A stretch of 31,928 nucleotides of DNA from Phaeoceros laevis (lineage: Eukaryota; Anthocerotophyta; Anthocerotopsida; Notothyladales). The stretch is taken from NCBI GenBank assembly GCA_049999765.1, contig JBNGIQ010009446.1, forward strand, positions 191,117 to 223,044. The letters run 5' to 3'. The notes below the pieces were generated by a model that was given only the letters and a program-made list of their open reading frames with translations, searched no databases and had not been told where the DNA came from. Shown one piece after another: positions 1-11,300 of this stretch. Position 1 is the stretch's first letter. The number at the start of each line of letters is the position of its first letter. The translations under genes and the position numbers were made by a program.

Positions 1-75
1 AAATTCAAATTCTTCCTTCTTCTTTGTTGTTCTTCCTTCTTCTTCCTTGTCCTTTCTTGTTGTTCCTTGTTCTTC
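1..75. repeat. Pyrimidine-rich simple sequence tract
   Basis: The first 75 bases are almost entirely C and T on the + strand, built from irregular CTT, TTC and TTG units. This is low-complexity sequence with no coding capacity. It sits at the window edge, so its full extent is unknown. Confidence 0.7.
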
Positions 76-78
76 GGT

Positions 79-257
79 TAATATAACTAACAACAACATA
101 ATAATAATAACATACAAAATTAAAAGAACCTTACCAAAATCTTCAAATTCAATTTGTTTACAAAATTAAAAGAACCTTACCAAATTCTTCAAAGCTAATA
201 TAACTAACGGCAACATAATAATAATAACATACAAAATTAAAAAAACCTTACCAAAAT
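79..257. repeat. AT-rich tandem repeat, 117-bp period, with a third partial copy
   Basis: A segment of about 62 bp at 79-140 recurs at 196-257 with only three or four substitutions, giving a 117-bp offset. It contains an ATA-type trinucleotide run followed by a conserved block with AAGAACCTTACC. That block appears a third time at 160-185, so the block is present three times at uneven spacing. There is no open reading frame of note. It could be intergenic satellite-like DNA or the edge of a degenerate non-autonomous element. Nothing here identifies a transposon family. Confidence 0.75.
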
Positions 258-331
258 AATCTTGTTGCTCGCTAATAACATATACTAAAAGAGAATGGTT
301 GCTTCCAGATGTCTATATCATTTATTATTAG

Positions 332-366
332 TTAGGGTTAGGGTTTATTATTAATTAGGGTTAGGG
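332..366 (+). repeat. Interstitial telomere-like TTAGGG motifs / telo-box
   Basis: Two short clusters of TTAGGG hexamers (332-347 and 355-366) are separated by a few AT-rich bases. The first ends in TTAGGGTTT, the complement of the plant telo-box AAACCCTAA. There are only about four repeat units, so this is not a telomere. It may be an interstitial relic or a promoter-type telo-box. No supported gene starts close by; the nearest is 1.7 kb downstream. Confidence 0.6.
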
Positions 367-2041
367 CGCACGGACGGACACACAACACCTCCCCCTATTT
401 TTTTATTATATAAGACTAGACAAAGTCCATGGGAAAACATCGCAACAATGGATTCGTTTTTGTTTCATACATCACCAAATTGATAACTTACACGAACCAA
501 CAAGTGGGATTTTGCAAACCTGCACTGGGATTTTGCAACGAACATGTGGGATTCGCTACCTGAAACCAACGAGTGCAATGCTGCTATGAGTAAAATATTC
601 ACGGAAGGCTTCTTCGGCAGCCTGCAGCAAGAATGTTGAGACATCAATGCTCAATCGAGCTCAAATTTCATTGACGATGTTGTATTGTGAATATAAATGG
701 TTGATCTTACATGGTGCATCTTTGTAAACTTCCAGATGTCTCGTGAGAAGAGAGGGGCAAGACTATAGCTAGGCGGGGTAGAGGAAGCTTAAGTCTCGTA
801 AGGGGTGTTCCAAAACACAAGAATCTCGACGAGATATCAATTCTGCCGAGTGTGGACAACTGAATCCTCACTATTGTGGCATTAGCAGGAGCAATTGGCA
901 GAGCCCAGCAGGCAAATAGGCAGGGCTTGCTTGGAAGACATGATTGCAAGCAGTTTTCCATTCGATTTGGTATTCAATTAAACAATTCTAGAAGATATGA
1001 TGTGGAGCAATTTGGATTGTGGAACCTTCAAAGAGTGAACCCCATGGCTGCAGCTGACATGTGCCATAGTAGCTGCACCTCATGACCAGTAGTTGGACGA
1101 TTGTAGATTAATTAGTACTTGCGTCAAGATTACGAAATTGTACCTCCCCATGAAAACTCTGAGTGCTTTGTGTGAAGCACAACTGTTTTACCCTAAGCCC
1201 GGATCTATAGGGGACCTCGGCTTGGGACAGAACCTGATTCCAGGCATGAGTTCTTGTTCAGGCAAGAACTCGCCAGCTGAGGAGCTTCTAAAATCCAAGA
1301 TTTGTGTATACATGAAATAAGGAAAGAAAACGATGCGAACTTGTAGCAATGAGGTGGCCACCCAAACGGCTACCTCGGGACAGAGTGCCAAGTGCAAAGC
1401 ATGCTGCTACCGAAGTTCTCATTCAAAGAGCTCGTGATCAGGACATGGGGAATCGATAATCTCTGCATGTATGATTCAGACAGCTCCGTGGTACGAGGAA
1501 GCACTCTCGATTCCCAATGCGAGCTGGGCACTTGTCGAGGCCTGCCTGCCCTAGAATTAACCAAATCACAGGAGGAATTAGCGAAACCGATGAGGCTCAC
1601 GAGCGATCAGCCTCGCATTTTGCCGGTGCAGAAATTGAGGACTTCCTGGCCAGCGCCGCAACCGCGACGCCAGTGCGGCATCATTGTTCGCCTTGGTGTG
1701 CATTCATCATCTACCATTGCCGTTACAGGACAAGCACGATGCCCTACTAGGGTCCACCTGGACAGTTGTTTCCTTTTTTTTGGGCTGTTTAAGTTGGAGA
1801 TCATACTCTCCTTGACGTTTTCTACTCCCGAATAGAGGAGGAATATTGTCGACGCTGTGGCGATCGGTTGCTCTTGACAGCTCTTGTCCCGTCTGGGAGC
1901 ACAATTCCGCCTGGTACCCGGAATCCCGCTGTCCGTGCTCCAGCCATCACTACAAGTCTGCGTCGGCTGGTTACAGAAGAAGCTCCTTAATTCAATTGCA
2001 AGCAGTCAGGCAGGCAAGCAGCCTAGCTCGGTCAAGGAGCC
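367..2041. other. Intergenic region upstream of the P450 gene, no supported gene
   Basis: Several short open frames occur here, the longest 147 codons at 1392-1835 (+). None shows a recognisable domain, and overlapping frames on both strands are equally open, as expected by chance. The last 200 bases before 2042 are probably promoter and 5' leader of the cytochrome P450. No convincing TATA element or tRNA was identified by eye. Confidence 0.5.
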
Positions 2042-4349
2042 ATGGCGTCTCACCTTGTGCGTGCGCTGCAGCCTCATTACCAAAGGGTGTTGGAGGCGCT
2101 GCCGCCTCCGGTAGCCTCACAAGCCAAGAGCGTGGTCGGAGAGGAGCTCACTCTCCTGTCGCTGCTGGTTGCTCTCTTTTCCGGATGGCTGGTCTACTCC
2201 CTGCTCAAGCGCAGTTTTTCCAGCCGGAAGAATTTGCCTCCGAGTGAGTACTGGTAGCCTGGACATTGATGCTGGCTAGGTTTCCAATTTGGCTGCGGCG
2301 CATTCCTGGAGGCTAATTTGGTTGAGTTGTGGTTGCAATGCGTAGGAGTTCCTGGAGTGCCGATACTGGGAAACTTGTTGCAATTGGGAGAGAAGAAGCC
2401 GCATAGGACCTTCACCAAATGGGCGGAGAAGTATGGCCCGATTTATTCCGTGCGGACTGGACTGGTGAACAACATCATCATCACCTCGCCGGAGATTGCC
2501 AAGGAGGTGAGTGCTACATGCTTTTCGAGGAATTTATGCCAGCTTCGCCAAGGTTGCGTTTGGTTATCAACTTTGCTGCTCCTTGGTGGCAGGCCCTGGT
2601 GACCAAGTACTCCTCCATCTCCAAGAGGGTGATGCCAACGGCCTTGGACATTCTGACGAGGCAAAAGAACATGGTAGCCATGGGTGACTACGGTCCCCAT
2701 TACCGAGCTATGAAGAGGCTGGTCGTCACACACCTCCTTGGTGCTGCTCCTCAGGTGAGCAATTTGCGGCAATAACACTACCTGTAGCAGGATTTTAGTG
2801 TTTCGTCTCATCTGGACGGATGCCTGTTTGCTTGGGAAATGAACAAATGTTGCATTGTTGACTTCTGCAGAAACAGAACCGACCTCTTCGGGAGCGCACA
2901 TTGAACGAAATGTTGGATACAGTGGTGAAGGAGGTGTTGTCCAGTAGGGACAAGTCTGCCAAAGTCAATGTCAGAGATGCCGTCAAGAAGGCCTTGTTTC
3001 CTTTTTCAATGCATCAGGTCTTTGGTCGGGACCCGGCCAGCCTTTACGTGCCAGAACTAGGCATAACTGTTAGCCGGTGGGAGATATACGAGATCCTTGT
3101 CGCAGATCCTCTCAAGATGGTCATCTACATAGATTGGAGGGATTTCTTCCCTTTCGTCAAGAAATTCGTCCCCAACAAGACTGTAATTGATGCGGTTACG
3201 AAGACCGAGGTTCGGAGGACTGCAGTTATTAGAGCGCTGATTGAAGAGCAACGCAAATTACTTGCAAAGAAGCAGGTACACGGTTTTGAACTGATTTTCC
3301 ATCGGCTGGTCCATTTTGTTAGGCTCGTTACTCCCTTGCCAGCGCAAGATACGCAGGAAATTTGATGGAACTGGCTGCGGTTGTTGCTTTTGCAGGCCCC
3401 TGATTGCTTCCTGGACCTGTTGCTCACTCTTGATGAAGCAAAGACCCTTACTGCCTTGCAGTTTGAGCAAAGCACCTGGGAGCCTGTCATTGAGAGCTCC
3501 GACACTACTCCCGTCACAATTGAATGGCTCATGTACGAGCTGTGTTTGAACCAGAAAGCTCAGGTAGGATTCGAATTTACACCTGCGGGGGGACTTTGAA
3601 GCAGTTCGAGCTCGTCACAGCTGTGTTTGTCAGCTGGCAGCTTCACATTTGAGCTACCGCTTATAACAATGTATGGCTACTTTCACTCTCCAGGAGAGAG
3701 TGTACCAAGAGCTGAAGACTGTCGTTGGAGATCGACTGGTTACGGAGGACGACATCCCAAACTTGGTCTACCTCAACGCCTGCATAAAAGAGACGCTGCG
3801 GAAATACCCTCCAGTTCCTATCCTCCCCCCCAGATACATAGAGGAAGATATTCAGCTTGGCGGCTACGACATCCCCAAGGGTTGGGAGGTACTTGGATAT
3901 CCACCGCTCCAAACCCACAGCCTTCCTTCAGTGTGTGCTACAATCTGCTGTTTCATGCCAAGAGATATAACCCTAACCACATAGTCACGTCTTGTGCACA
4001 GATTATCGTGAACCAATACGGCATCTGCAACGATGCCAAGCGGTGGGCTAATCCAGAGAAGTGGGATCCCGAGAGAGTGCTCCACGACGAGAAGCTGGAC
4101 CTTGGATTCAAGGACTTCAGAATACTTCCTTTTGGTGCAGGCAAGAGAATGTGTGCAGGAGTTCAGCAAGCAATGTTCATCATCCCACTGCACGTGGCGT
4201 CCTTCATCCAGCATTTCTCTTGGAAGCTGGCGCCAGAGGAAAGCAAGGACAAGGTTGAGGAGGCTACTATCTACTTAACCACTCACAAACTGCATCCCTT
4301 GCAAGGAATAGCCACGGCAAGGCCCGGTATCTCTAAGCGTCTCAGCTGA
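2042..4349 (+). CDS. KO: Ent-kaurene oxidase, cytochrome P450 CYP701 family
   Basis: Seven exons join as 2042-2243, 2346-2506, 2593-2754, 2871-3275, 3396-3563, 3694-3888 and 4002-4349, giving 546 residues with every junction GT-AG and in frame. An N-terminal hydrophobic anchor spans about residues 36-56, followed by a proline-rich hinge and the [17 protein letters not shown] stretch typical of CYP701. Further marks are the I-helix ESSDTT (343-348), the K-helix ExxR (E399-R402), WDPER, and the heme loop [10 protein letters not shown] with ligand Cys482. Family members sit on the plastid envelope or ER membrane and oxidise ent-kaurene in three steps to ent-kaurenoic acid, the precursor of gibberellins and related diterpenoid signals. 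The length fits, with a somewhat long N-terminus. CYP701 identity rests on remembered family motifs. The alternative would be another diterpene-oxidising P450, which is less likely. Confidence 0.9.
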
Positions 4350-5055
4350 AGTGATGCTATTGATCGGGACCACTTGATGTCGTTAGCCACTTGTAATTAC
4401 TGTAATGGCCGGATCAGTGACCTGATGGGCCAGTAGAATGAAGGCTCACCAGCAACTGTCAAGCTGGGTCACACTCGTAGTTTACGCTTTTCAGCCTTCG
4501 GAACAGTTAGCCTCAAACCTTCCCAATATGTTGCAACTTGTAATCTTCTCCATAGCATCAACTCAGTGTTTTCCTGTAAATGGTACTTTCATGATGGGAC
4601 CATGTTCATCTGTTGTAAGCCGCTGGCTGCATCCAGGCACAGAATCCCAAGCTAGCATGTCTAATTAAGATGCTTTGATGCTTTCATCACCTGGAGCACC
4701 TGAGTGTAAGTAAGATACATATATTTATTAGGTCGATGTGTCGGCACAGATTCACACACCAGGCAGTGCACTCTAAGGAGGAAGCTTGCCCATGTTCTAT
4801 CCCGGTTCACAATTTCCTTCCATTTCGTTGGGAGGTCCGATGAATGTTTGTTTGTAGTAGAAGACAGCGTGTAGATAAACCTCACATCAGGAACGGTTCT
4901 TGGGTTTCCCGGTGTGATTGCGCTACGGTTGCTGTCCATGCCACGGTGGCTCTTCAAGCAAAAGTATCCCCACTCCTGACAGACAGCAGCTTCAGATACC
5001 TCACTTCGAAAACATCGTCACTGCGGCTCCACTCTAACTAACTGCAGCAGGAGAG
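4350..5055. other. Intergenic region between the P450 and thioesterase genes
   Basis: This region holds the likely 3' UTR of the P450 and the 5' leader of the thioesterase, both transcribed rightwards. Open frames are short and unrecognised. No repeat or RNA gene was seen. Confidence 0.5.
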
Positions 5056-5741
5056 ATGGCCAAGCTTGCGGCGCTTGGGACGGTAGCTGAGGCCTCGTAC
5101 TGGATGGAACTCGCGAAGAAGGGAGCCCCGCCGGACTTGGACAAGACAGATGTGGGTTTCTTCGATCAGTTCGTGGCAGGGAAAACGAAGCTCAAGCGAG
5201 CTGAGAAGGGCAGGGTGGTTTGCTCCATGCTAGTCACACCAAGCATGTGCGTAAGTGACCATGTGCTGTACAGTGAGCATCTAGGGCTCTCACCTGCCGG
5301 CAGGCTGAAGCTCACAAGAAATTCATACTGCTGATAAGTCTTCTTCTGTGTGGACACGGGAATGCAGAATTTGTTCAAGGTGTTGCACGGAGGGGTTATA
5401 GCTTCTCTTGTAGACATCATAGGCACAGCAGCCATCATCACCACAGGAGCTGTAATCACTGGGGTTTCTGTGGATATCAATGTCTCTTATGTCAGTGGCG
5501 CCTCCCTCGGAGTAAGTCCGAATCAGTCCTTTCCTGCAGGCGGTGGCTTCTATGGAAGGAAGGGAATAACGCCATGCCCTTCTGATGTATGCAGGACGAG
5601 ATTGACATTGACGCCAAGTGCTTGAGAGTTGGCAAATACCTGGCTCAAGTCTCCGTGGAGTTCCGCGACAAGCTAACAGGCCGAGTTATTGCACAAGGCC
5701 GTCATACGAAGTACCTATCAGTCCCGACGTCAAAGCTCTGA
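5056..5741 (+). CDS. Hotdog-fold acyl-CoA thioesterase with peroxisomal PTS1
   Basis: Three exons (5056-5250, 5368-5511, 5595-5741) encode 161 residues. The 4HBT/PaaI hotdog signature LHGGVIASLVD lies at residues 71-81, with the HGG turn at 72-74 on the central helix. The protein resembles plant acyl-CoA thioesterase 13-like members. It ends in Ser-Lys-Leu (159-161), a canonical type-1 peroxisomal signal, so hydrolysis of an acyl- or aroyl-CoA in peroxisomes is the likely role. The plant family includes the DHNA-CoA thioesterases of phylloquinone synthesis, but the sequence does not resolve the substrate. The gene is convergent with the DUF1338 gene, with 207 bp between stop codons. The start is the first ATG of an open exon and leaves the hotdog domain complete. 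Confidence 0.88.
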
Positions 5742-5948
5742 ACTCATCCGGTCTTCAGACAATAATCCACTGTAATTATTTGTTGTCTGCAAGGCCTGAG
5801 GTTGCGGGACTCATTGATTGTAGCTTATGAACTATAGCTAGGATGTATGTACAACTTTATTCCTAGACTTCAGTTAGGTTCCAGTCGGTTGGGGACGTTT
5901 AGCTTCTGAACATGATGATCCCTTGCAGAAGAGCTGGAAGTGTAAACG

Positions 5949-7851
5949 TCAGCTTGCCTGCACTCCAATCTGCTCCACGGATGTACTTTCGAAGATCTTA
6001 TCGGCATTTCCTACTTCGAATCCATCCCGCCTGTGCCATTCATGAATCTGCAAGACAATTGAAAGTAAACTCAGAGCACCCTAATGAGGTATCTGTGATA
6101 GTAGCACCTGGGTCATATGGCTGAAATTCTCAAAGACTTGGTAAATTCCTTACCTCGGCTGCATCTAAGCTCTGGAACTTTGGTAGGACAAGTCGTTCAG
6201 CAAACTCGATGTAGGACCCAGGAACCGTTTTGACTTCACCCCCAGCAAACGTAAATAAAGCCGTATCTGCTACGGTTGAGCTCTGTTGGAGACCACCGTC
6301 TGGGCTGACTGTGACAAGAATGAACAGCATCAGATTGAACCTTCCTACTCGCAAGCATTGAAACATGAAAAGAACGCGATGCAGATGGACATCTCTCTCT
6401 CGCTCTCTCCCCCTGCCATCTACCTTTGAGAATGCTTCCTTCAGAGTTCAGCCTGACGCCCTTGTCCTTCAAAAACGAATTCAGCTCATCTATCTTTTTC
6501 AGCTTTGATTGCAGACGATGGACAGATACTGTGACATGGTTCAAAGCATAACCATTCACCAAGGTCCATGCTGCGTACTCACTTTCTCTGCACAAGATTT
6601 GAACAGGGATATTCTATTTGATATTTTTTTCCCTTCATCTTACCAACATGAGGATCAGTGCCCTTGTACTAGGCAAGAGCTTACTTGGTGAGGAAAGGAA
6701 GCTGTGTACTGGTGCGTATTGAAACGTAACCAACCTTGCCAGCCGCTGGTAGTCATGGAGTTCTGGGGTGGACCATGTCAAAGAATTGGTCGCACTAGCA
6801 AGTGGAGCATGTTTGGCGATTGTGGCTGAACAGCTAGTGTACTTCCTAATGGTTTTCTGCTTAAGCCCTTGCCACAACAAAACAGCTTGCATGTTAGAGT
6901 CATCCAACAACTAGGAGTCATGTAGCAAGCGAACGTTTTTTAAGCACTGGATGCAATTGACAAGGAAGCTGTTAATGCACGACTCTGCAACAGTAACCTC
7001 CAATAACGAGAGATCCAGTGTCAAAAGTTCTGTGACGCGATCTGACCTGTGCATCTGTGCTCAGCTCATCCACAAGAAGCTCAGAGATAAAGATTCTGGG
7101 GAGTGGTCCAAGGATTCCATCTCCCTGGCAGTGTTGCATACGGTCTGGCGGTGAAAACCATAGTGCCCGAAGTTTCTTTGCTGGGAAACGCAATTCATCA
7201 CGGGCCTCGTAGCCTAAATCAAGAAACATCTGTCCAATTGAGCTGATGCCATGGCCATCGACCTGATACACCAGCATAGGCGAGGTCCATGTTAGCACTG
7301 CCATTAGGTGCAGATGAATAATGTTCAGCACTGTTCTTGCATACCGCAAATGTCCGGAAGGCGAAGTGATCGTAGACCACACGACCTTCGTCATGCTCCC
7401 GAATCAGGTCCAGCACATGCGCAGCCGTGGGATTCTTCTGGAGGTAGGGTACTGTCATGGCTGCCAAGATTTTCCTCAAGAATTTCGTTTGCACCTGTGG
7501 CTGCAAGCACAAGCATCATTCAAAACGGAGGCACTCAGCAGAGTGCTCAAGAGTGCAGTCTCTGGCGTGAAGAGCAGTTCGGACCTCATCCATAATCGTC
7601 GGGTGACCTTCCAAAGCAGCAAAAGTTCGCGTTCCTTTGCCTTTCGCTTCCTCTTCTCTCAAATCATCCATGACACCAATCTTCACCTCAGAACTGCGAG
7701 TTACACCCTCAGAACCCGTCCCGAAATTCGCACGCCTGAACAGGACTGCGGTTCTAAGGGGAAACGAACCCTGTGCCTTCAGATGTACGAAACACGCAGA
7801 TGCCTGAACTTTCGACGCCGGAGGGACAGCGCAATTCGAGACTGCCAGCAT
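5949..7851 (-). CDS. FLO7: DUF1338 protein, putative plastid 2-oxoadipate dioxygenase/decarboxylase (FLO7-like)
   Basis: Read on the minus strand, exons 7851-7585, 7500-7345, 7262-7047, 6856-6735, 6587-6424, 6308-6154 and 6047-5949 give about 392 residues. The body matches the DUF1338 family: YDHFAFRTF, DELRFPAKKLRALWFSPP, LPRIFISELLVDEL, AAWTLVNGYALNH, SPDGGLQQSSTVAD and SYIEFAERLVLP occur in order, ending with RRDGFEV and ADKIFES. His134, His271 and Glu343 correspond by motif to the metal-binding triad known in the bacterial homologue HglS, which converts 2-oxoadipate to 2-hydroxyglutarate in lysine breakdown. Rice FLO7 is a plastid member affecting endosperm. The first 60-70 residues are Ser/Ala/Arg-rich and probably a transit peptide. 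The join of exons 1 and 2 is the weakest: the donor is GTCCGA, and a second acceptor lies 6 nt downstream at 7494. Confidence 0.88.
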
Positions 7852-8382
7852 CCTAGGTGACGATGCAGGGAGCACACGACACAAAAATTTCTCTCCAGGT
7901 GCTCTGAATTTGCGGCTCTTGTATGTGGAATAAGAAATTGAATGCTCTATGGCATGCTTGCAAGCTCACTGCTCCTGCAAACAATATTGACCTGCTTTCC
8001 ATCTTTTGCCAAGAACCTCCGTCCTCCCACACACCCAGCTTGCGCATGTAGCTTGGCAATACCGAGGAATTGCTGGTGAATTCCGTCTGCTTACGCAGAC
8101 GCAGACAGCACCGGTGCACGCTAGACTCGTGAGCCACGTGGCAACTCGGCACTGGGAATGTTAGCGGGATTCCACCGTGTGCAATCCGAACCCGTATGCA
8201 CATAGATCTTTGAAGTCTATGTTTGTCTATGTTTGGAAAGTCGCACAGACACACTGTTTTCACACCTCAGTCTCAAGAGGTTGAAAATGAAGGATCCAGG
8301 CCAAAGCATTTTCCCCTATTATGCACCTGGAATCAAGCCAGGTCCGCGGATTCCATGACTCAATGAGCCGTGTCTATTCGGC
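7852..8382. other. Promoter region of the DUF1338 gene and 3' flank of NSUN6
   Basis: Both flanking genes run leftwards, so this stretch holds the NSUN6 3' end and the DUF1338 upstream region. The only element singled out is the palindromic G-box, listed separately. The short open frames have no recognisable homology. Confidence 0.5.
8134..8141. promoter_or_regulatory. Perfect G-box CCACGTGG
   Basis: The palindrome CCACGTGG lies about 285 bp upstream of the DUF1338 start codon on the strand-appropriate side. G-boxes bind plant bZIP and bHLH factors in light- and ABA-responsive promoters. Function here is inferred from position only; an 8-mer of this kind can occur by chance. Confidence 0.3.
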
Positions 8383-11300
8383 TTAGCCAGCTGATCGAAA
8401 TTTCGCAATGAAGAAGCCAATTGTATCGCTAGGTCCGGACGGATCAAATCGCTGGACAAGGTGCTCCTCCCCTTCTCGGAGCCACTCCCTGCAAGATTAA
8501 ATTCAGTGAGTACTCCATCATTTGCCAGTGACAAAAACCAAGGTGTGCAGCTTTTATTAACCTGGAAGACACCCCATCAAACACTCCCAGCCCACCGACT
8601 AGCCCTGGACCTCCAATCACAGGTGTCTGTATCACCAATGACACAAGTAGTAAGACAAGAAAACTTTAACCCTTAACTCTGCAAGGGAGCAACTGGCATG
8701 GACAAAGAAGCTTCCAAGATAAGGAAAGCAACTCAAGAAGGCGGAGTGACATAAAACTTCAACGAACTCACTTGAGGGACCAAGGACAAGAAACTATATT
8801 TGCCAAGAGCATAGCGAACCACAGCCTCATTCTCCCCAGGATTGATAGTGCAACTGCACAAAACCAAACAACTGTGCTTCATGTCTAGCAATTCGTGCAA
8901 AAAGAACATGACGTTTCTCAGATACCATGATAGCTTTGAGAAAGGGCCTCGAACTGACTTACGTCGAATACACCAGAGTTCCACCAGGACGGAGCAGCTG
9001 TACTGCTTGATCCAACAACTTCCGCTGGTAGCTACCATTTTTCCTGAGTTTATCTAATGTTTCCTGGATCAACAGACTGTCAGGTTATCCATGGATGGAA
9101 TATTTGCACCGCAATCAACATACAAATACATGTAACTGCATACCTCACCAGCAAAGAGTCGTGGCCGCAGACCCAGAGCCGAGCAGGGGGCATCAAGAAG
9201 CACCCTGTCGAAACTCCTTGGTACAAAACCAGCCACTACATTCACTTTCTCTGCTACATTCTGACTCCTCCCTGGGCCATTTTTCAGTTTTCGTGTTCGT
9301 TGCTCGGCAGACTTCTTCGTGTGGGCCACTTGACCATTGCTCTCCACAGCATGCGGAAAGTTTCGCTGTATTTCTCCATTTTGCGTAACAGATGGCGACT
9401 GAGAGAAACGATCTGTTTCAGCCTCTTGTATTACTTCTTTTAGAACCGACTTCAGAGCGTCAAGCTTGTAAGCTTGTATACAGGTCAACCCCATTTCTAC
9501 TGCCAAAGAATTGATAGCCCGAACCTGTAGGTGAGAGGATGCAACGGGTCAAGCTTTTCCTACTGACCGAAAAACTAGGAGGGCTTGAACGACCATGCAG
9601 ACATACACCATGCACACCTTATTGTGTGAGCGGTCTAATGCAATAACTTCCCCTCTGTCCTGCATTAGCAAAGCTATTGCTGTTGTTTTGCCACCTGGTG
9701 CAGCACACATGTCCAAAATGCGCTCTCCTGGCTTTGGATCTGCCCGAAGGGCACAAAGCCATCCATTAGAAGTGGGCATGCATGTGGTTGACACAATGTG
9801 AGGTTCAACCCTTACATGTACACAGGAATCCATACCTAGCACATAAGCAGCTACAATGCTCGGTAGATTTTGAAGAAATATTTCACCTTTCAACAGACCT
9901 GTGATTCAACCTGCCCCTTCATCAAAACTGAATACAAAAAGGCCGTCGCACTGTGAAGGAGAGTCTTAGTAACAGTACACGTACCCAGTCAGAATATGAC
10001 AGGAAGTGTGTAAAAACAAACCACAAATTCCACGAAGAATTGACATGATCAGTGATTTACCATTGCATGGTGGAAGGTTGTAAACTCTGTCCGTCAGTTG
10101 AACAGCCACGCCTTGACTTTCTTTGAATATGGATGCCCTCGACATCCCAGCTCGCCCTTTGCCAATGAACCATCCACTTCTTGTGTAACTACCCAGCTCT
10201 GCAGGAGACAGATATTACTGAACTGTGACAATCCCTTTTTTTCGTCATACTCTTTGATCAGGGTCTGCACTGCCAAGGAGTGAAGGCAAGGGTAATAGCT
10301 TACGAGCTTCAGCATGTCCTGAGGACAATGTTGTTCCCCGGGTTAGGCCAACTGACCACCCTCCATTTCCATCAGGACGCTCCACAGCAACTGAAACGAC
10401 AACCTCATCTCCCAGTTCAATGTGTGGACTGCACGCTAACACCCCAGGCACAAATACCTGTATCCGAAATGGACTGCGTCTGAGACAACTGTGTGACATC
10501 CAAAAGCATGCTTGACCCACGGCTGGAGCTATAGAAGACTGTATTCAAATGTGAACAAGCACGCCCCACTACTTCCAAATGATGCCCCGAACTGCTTCAT
10601 GTCCATTGAAATGAGGGGGCAAAGAACGAGAGTGTCAGCCATGAAGACATTTATTTACCAGCAAGAAGGTGCTACAACGTTGGAAATTCATCAAGAAGTA
10701 GAACAAGTCCATACATTTGCACCACGTAGCACTGCTTCGGCACATTTGCGGCTTACAACCACCTCCTTCAAGAGACCACCACTGGCCGTAACATAGTCAA
10801 CTTCGCATGGACCTTGCCCTCTAAGCAGCACCACGTTCTCCAAGAGTGGATGCTCTTCTATGGAAATTCCACTAGGCCCTTGATCTCGGCCATTAGTGGC
10901 CACGGGCATCTCTGTTCTGTCACCCACAACTGCACCGTCAGCCAATACTCTATCCTCATAAAGGCTCTGTCTTTGTGGAAACCGAAGTTACTACCTGCCA
11001 ATTCTTAATTGTCCTTCAGCAACATCTAGGGCTTCAACTACCGAGTCCCTCTTCCACAAATTAAGCTCCACACCCGCGTCCTCAAAACCAGGTCCTTGCC
11101 CGCAACTCCAAGCTATCAGCTGAGCAATCTTCTGCACCACATCTTTCCGAGTCGTCTTGAGAGTATTCACCCTTATGCATGAATGTATGGACGGACGACT
11201 ACAGATCAACAACACAAGCAGTACTCAGATGAAAACTTGCAGTGCAAGCACGGGCCATTGTAAGAAACTTGCAGTACAAGAACAGGAAATCAAACCGGCA

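Noticed and set aside
332-366. True telomere or chromosome end
   Set aside because: Only about four interrupted hexamers are present, inside otherwise unique sequence, so this is at most an interstitial motif or telo-box.
1392-1835. 147-codon + strand frame upstream of the P450
   Set aside because: No homology was recognised, and two other + frames and two minus frames over the same bases are also open. This is most likely chance.
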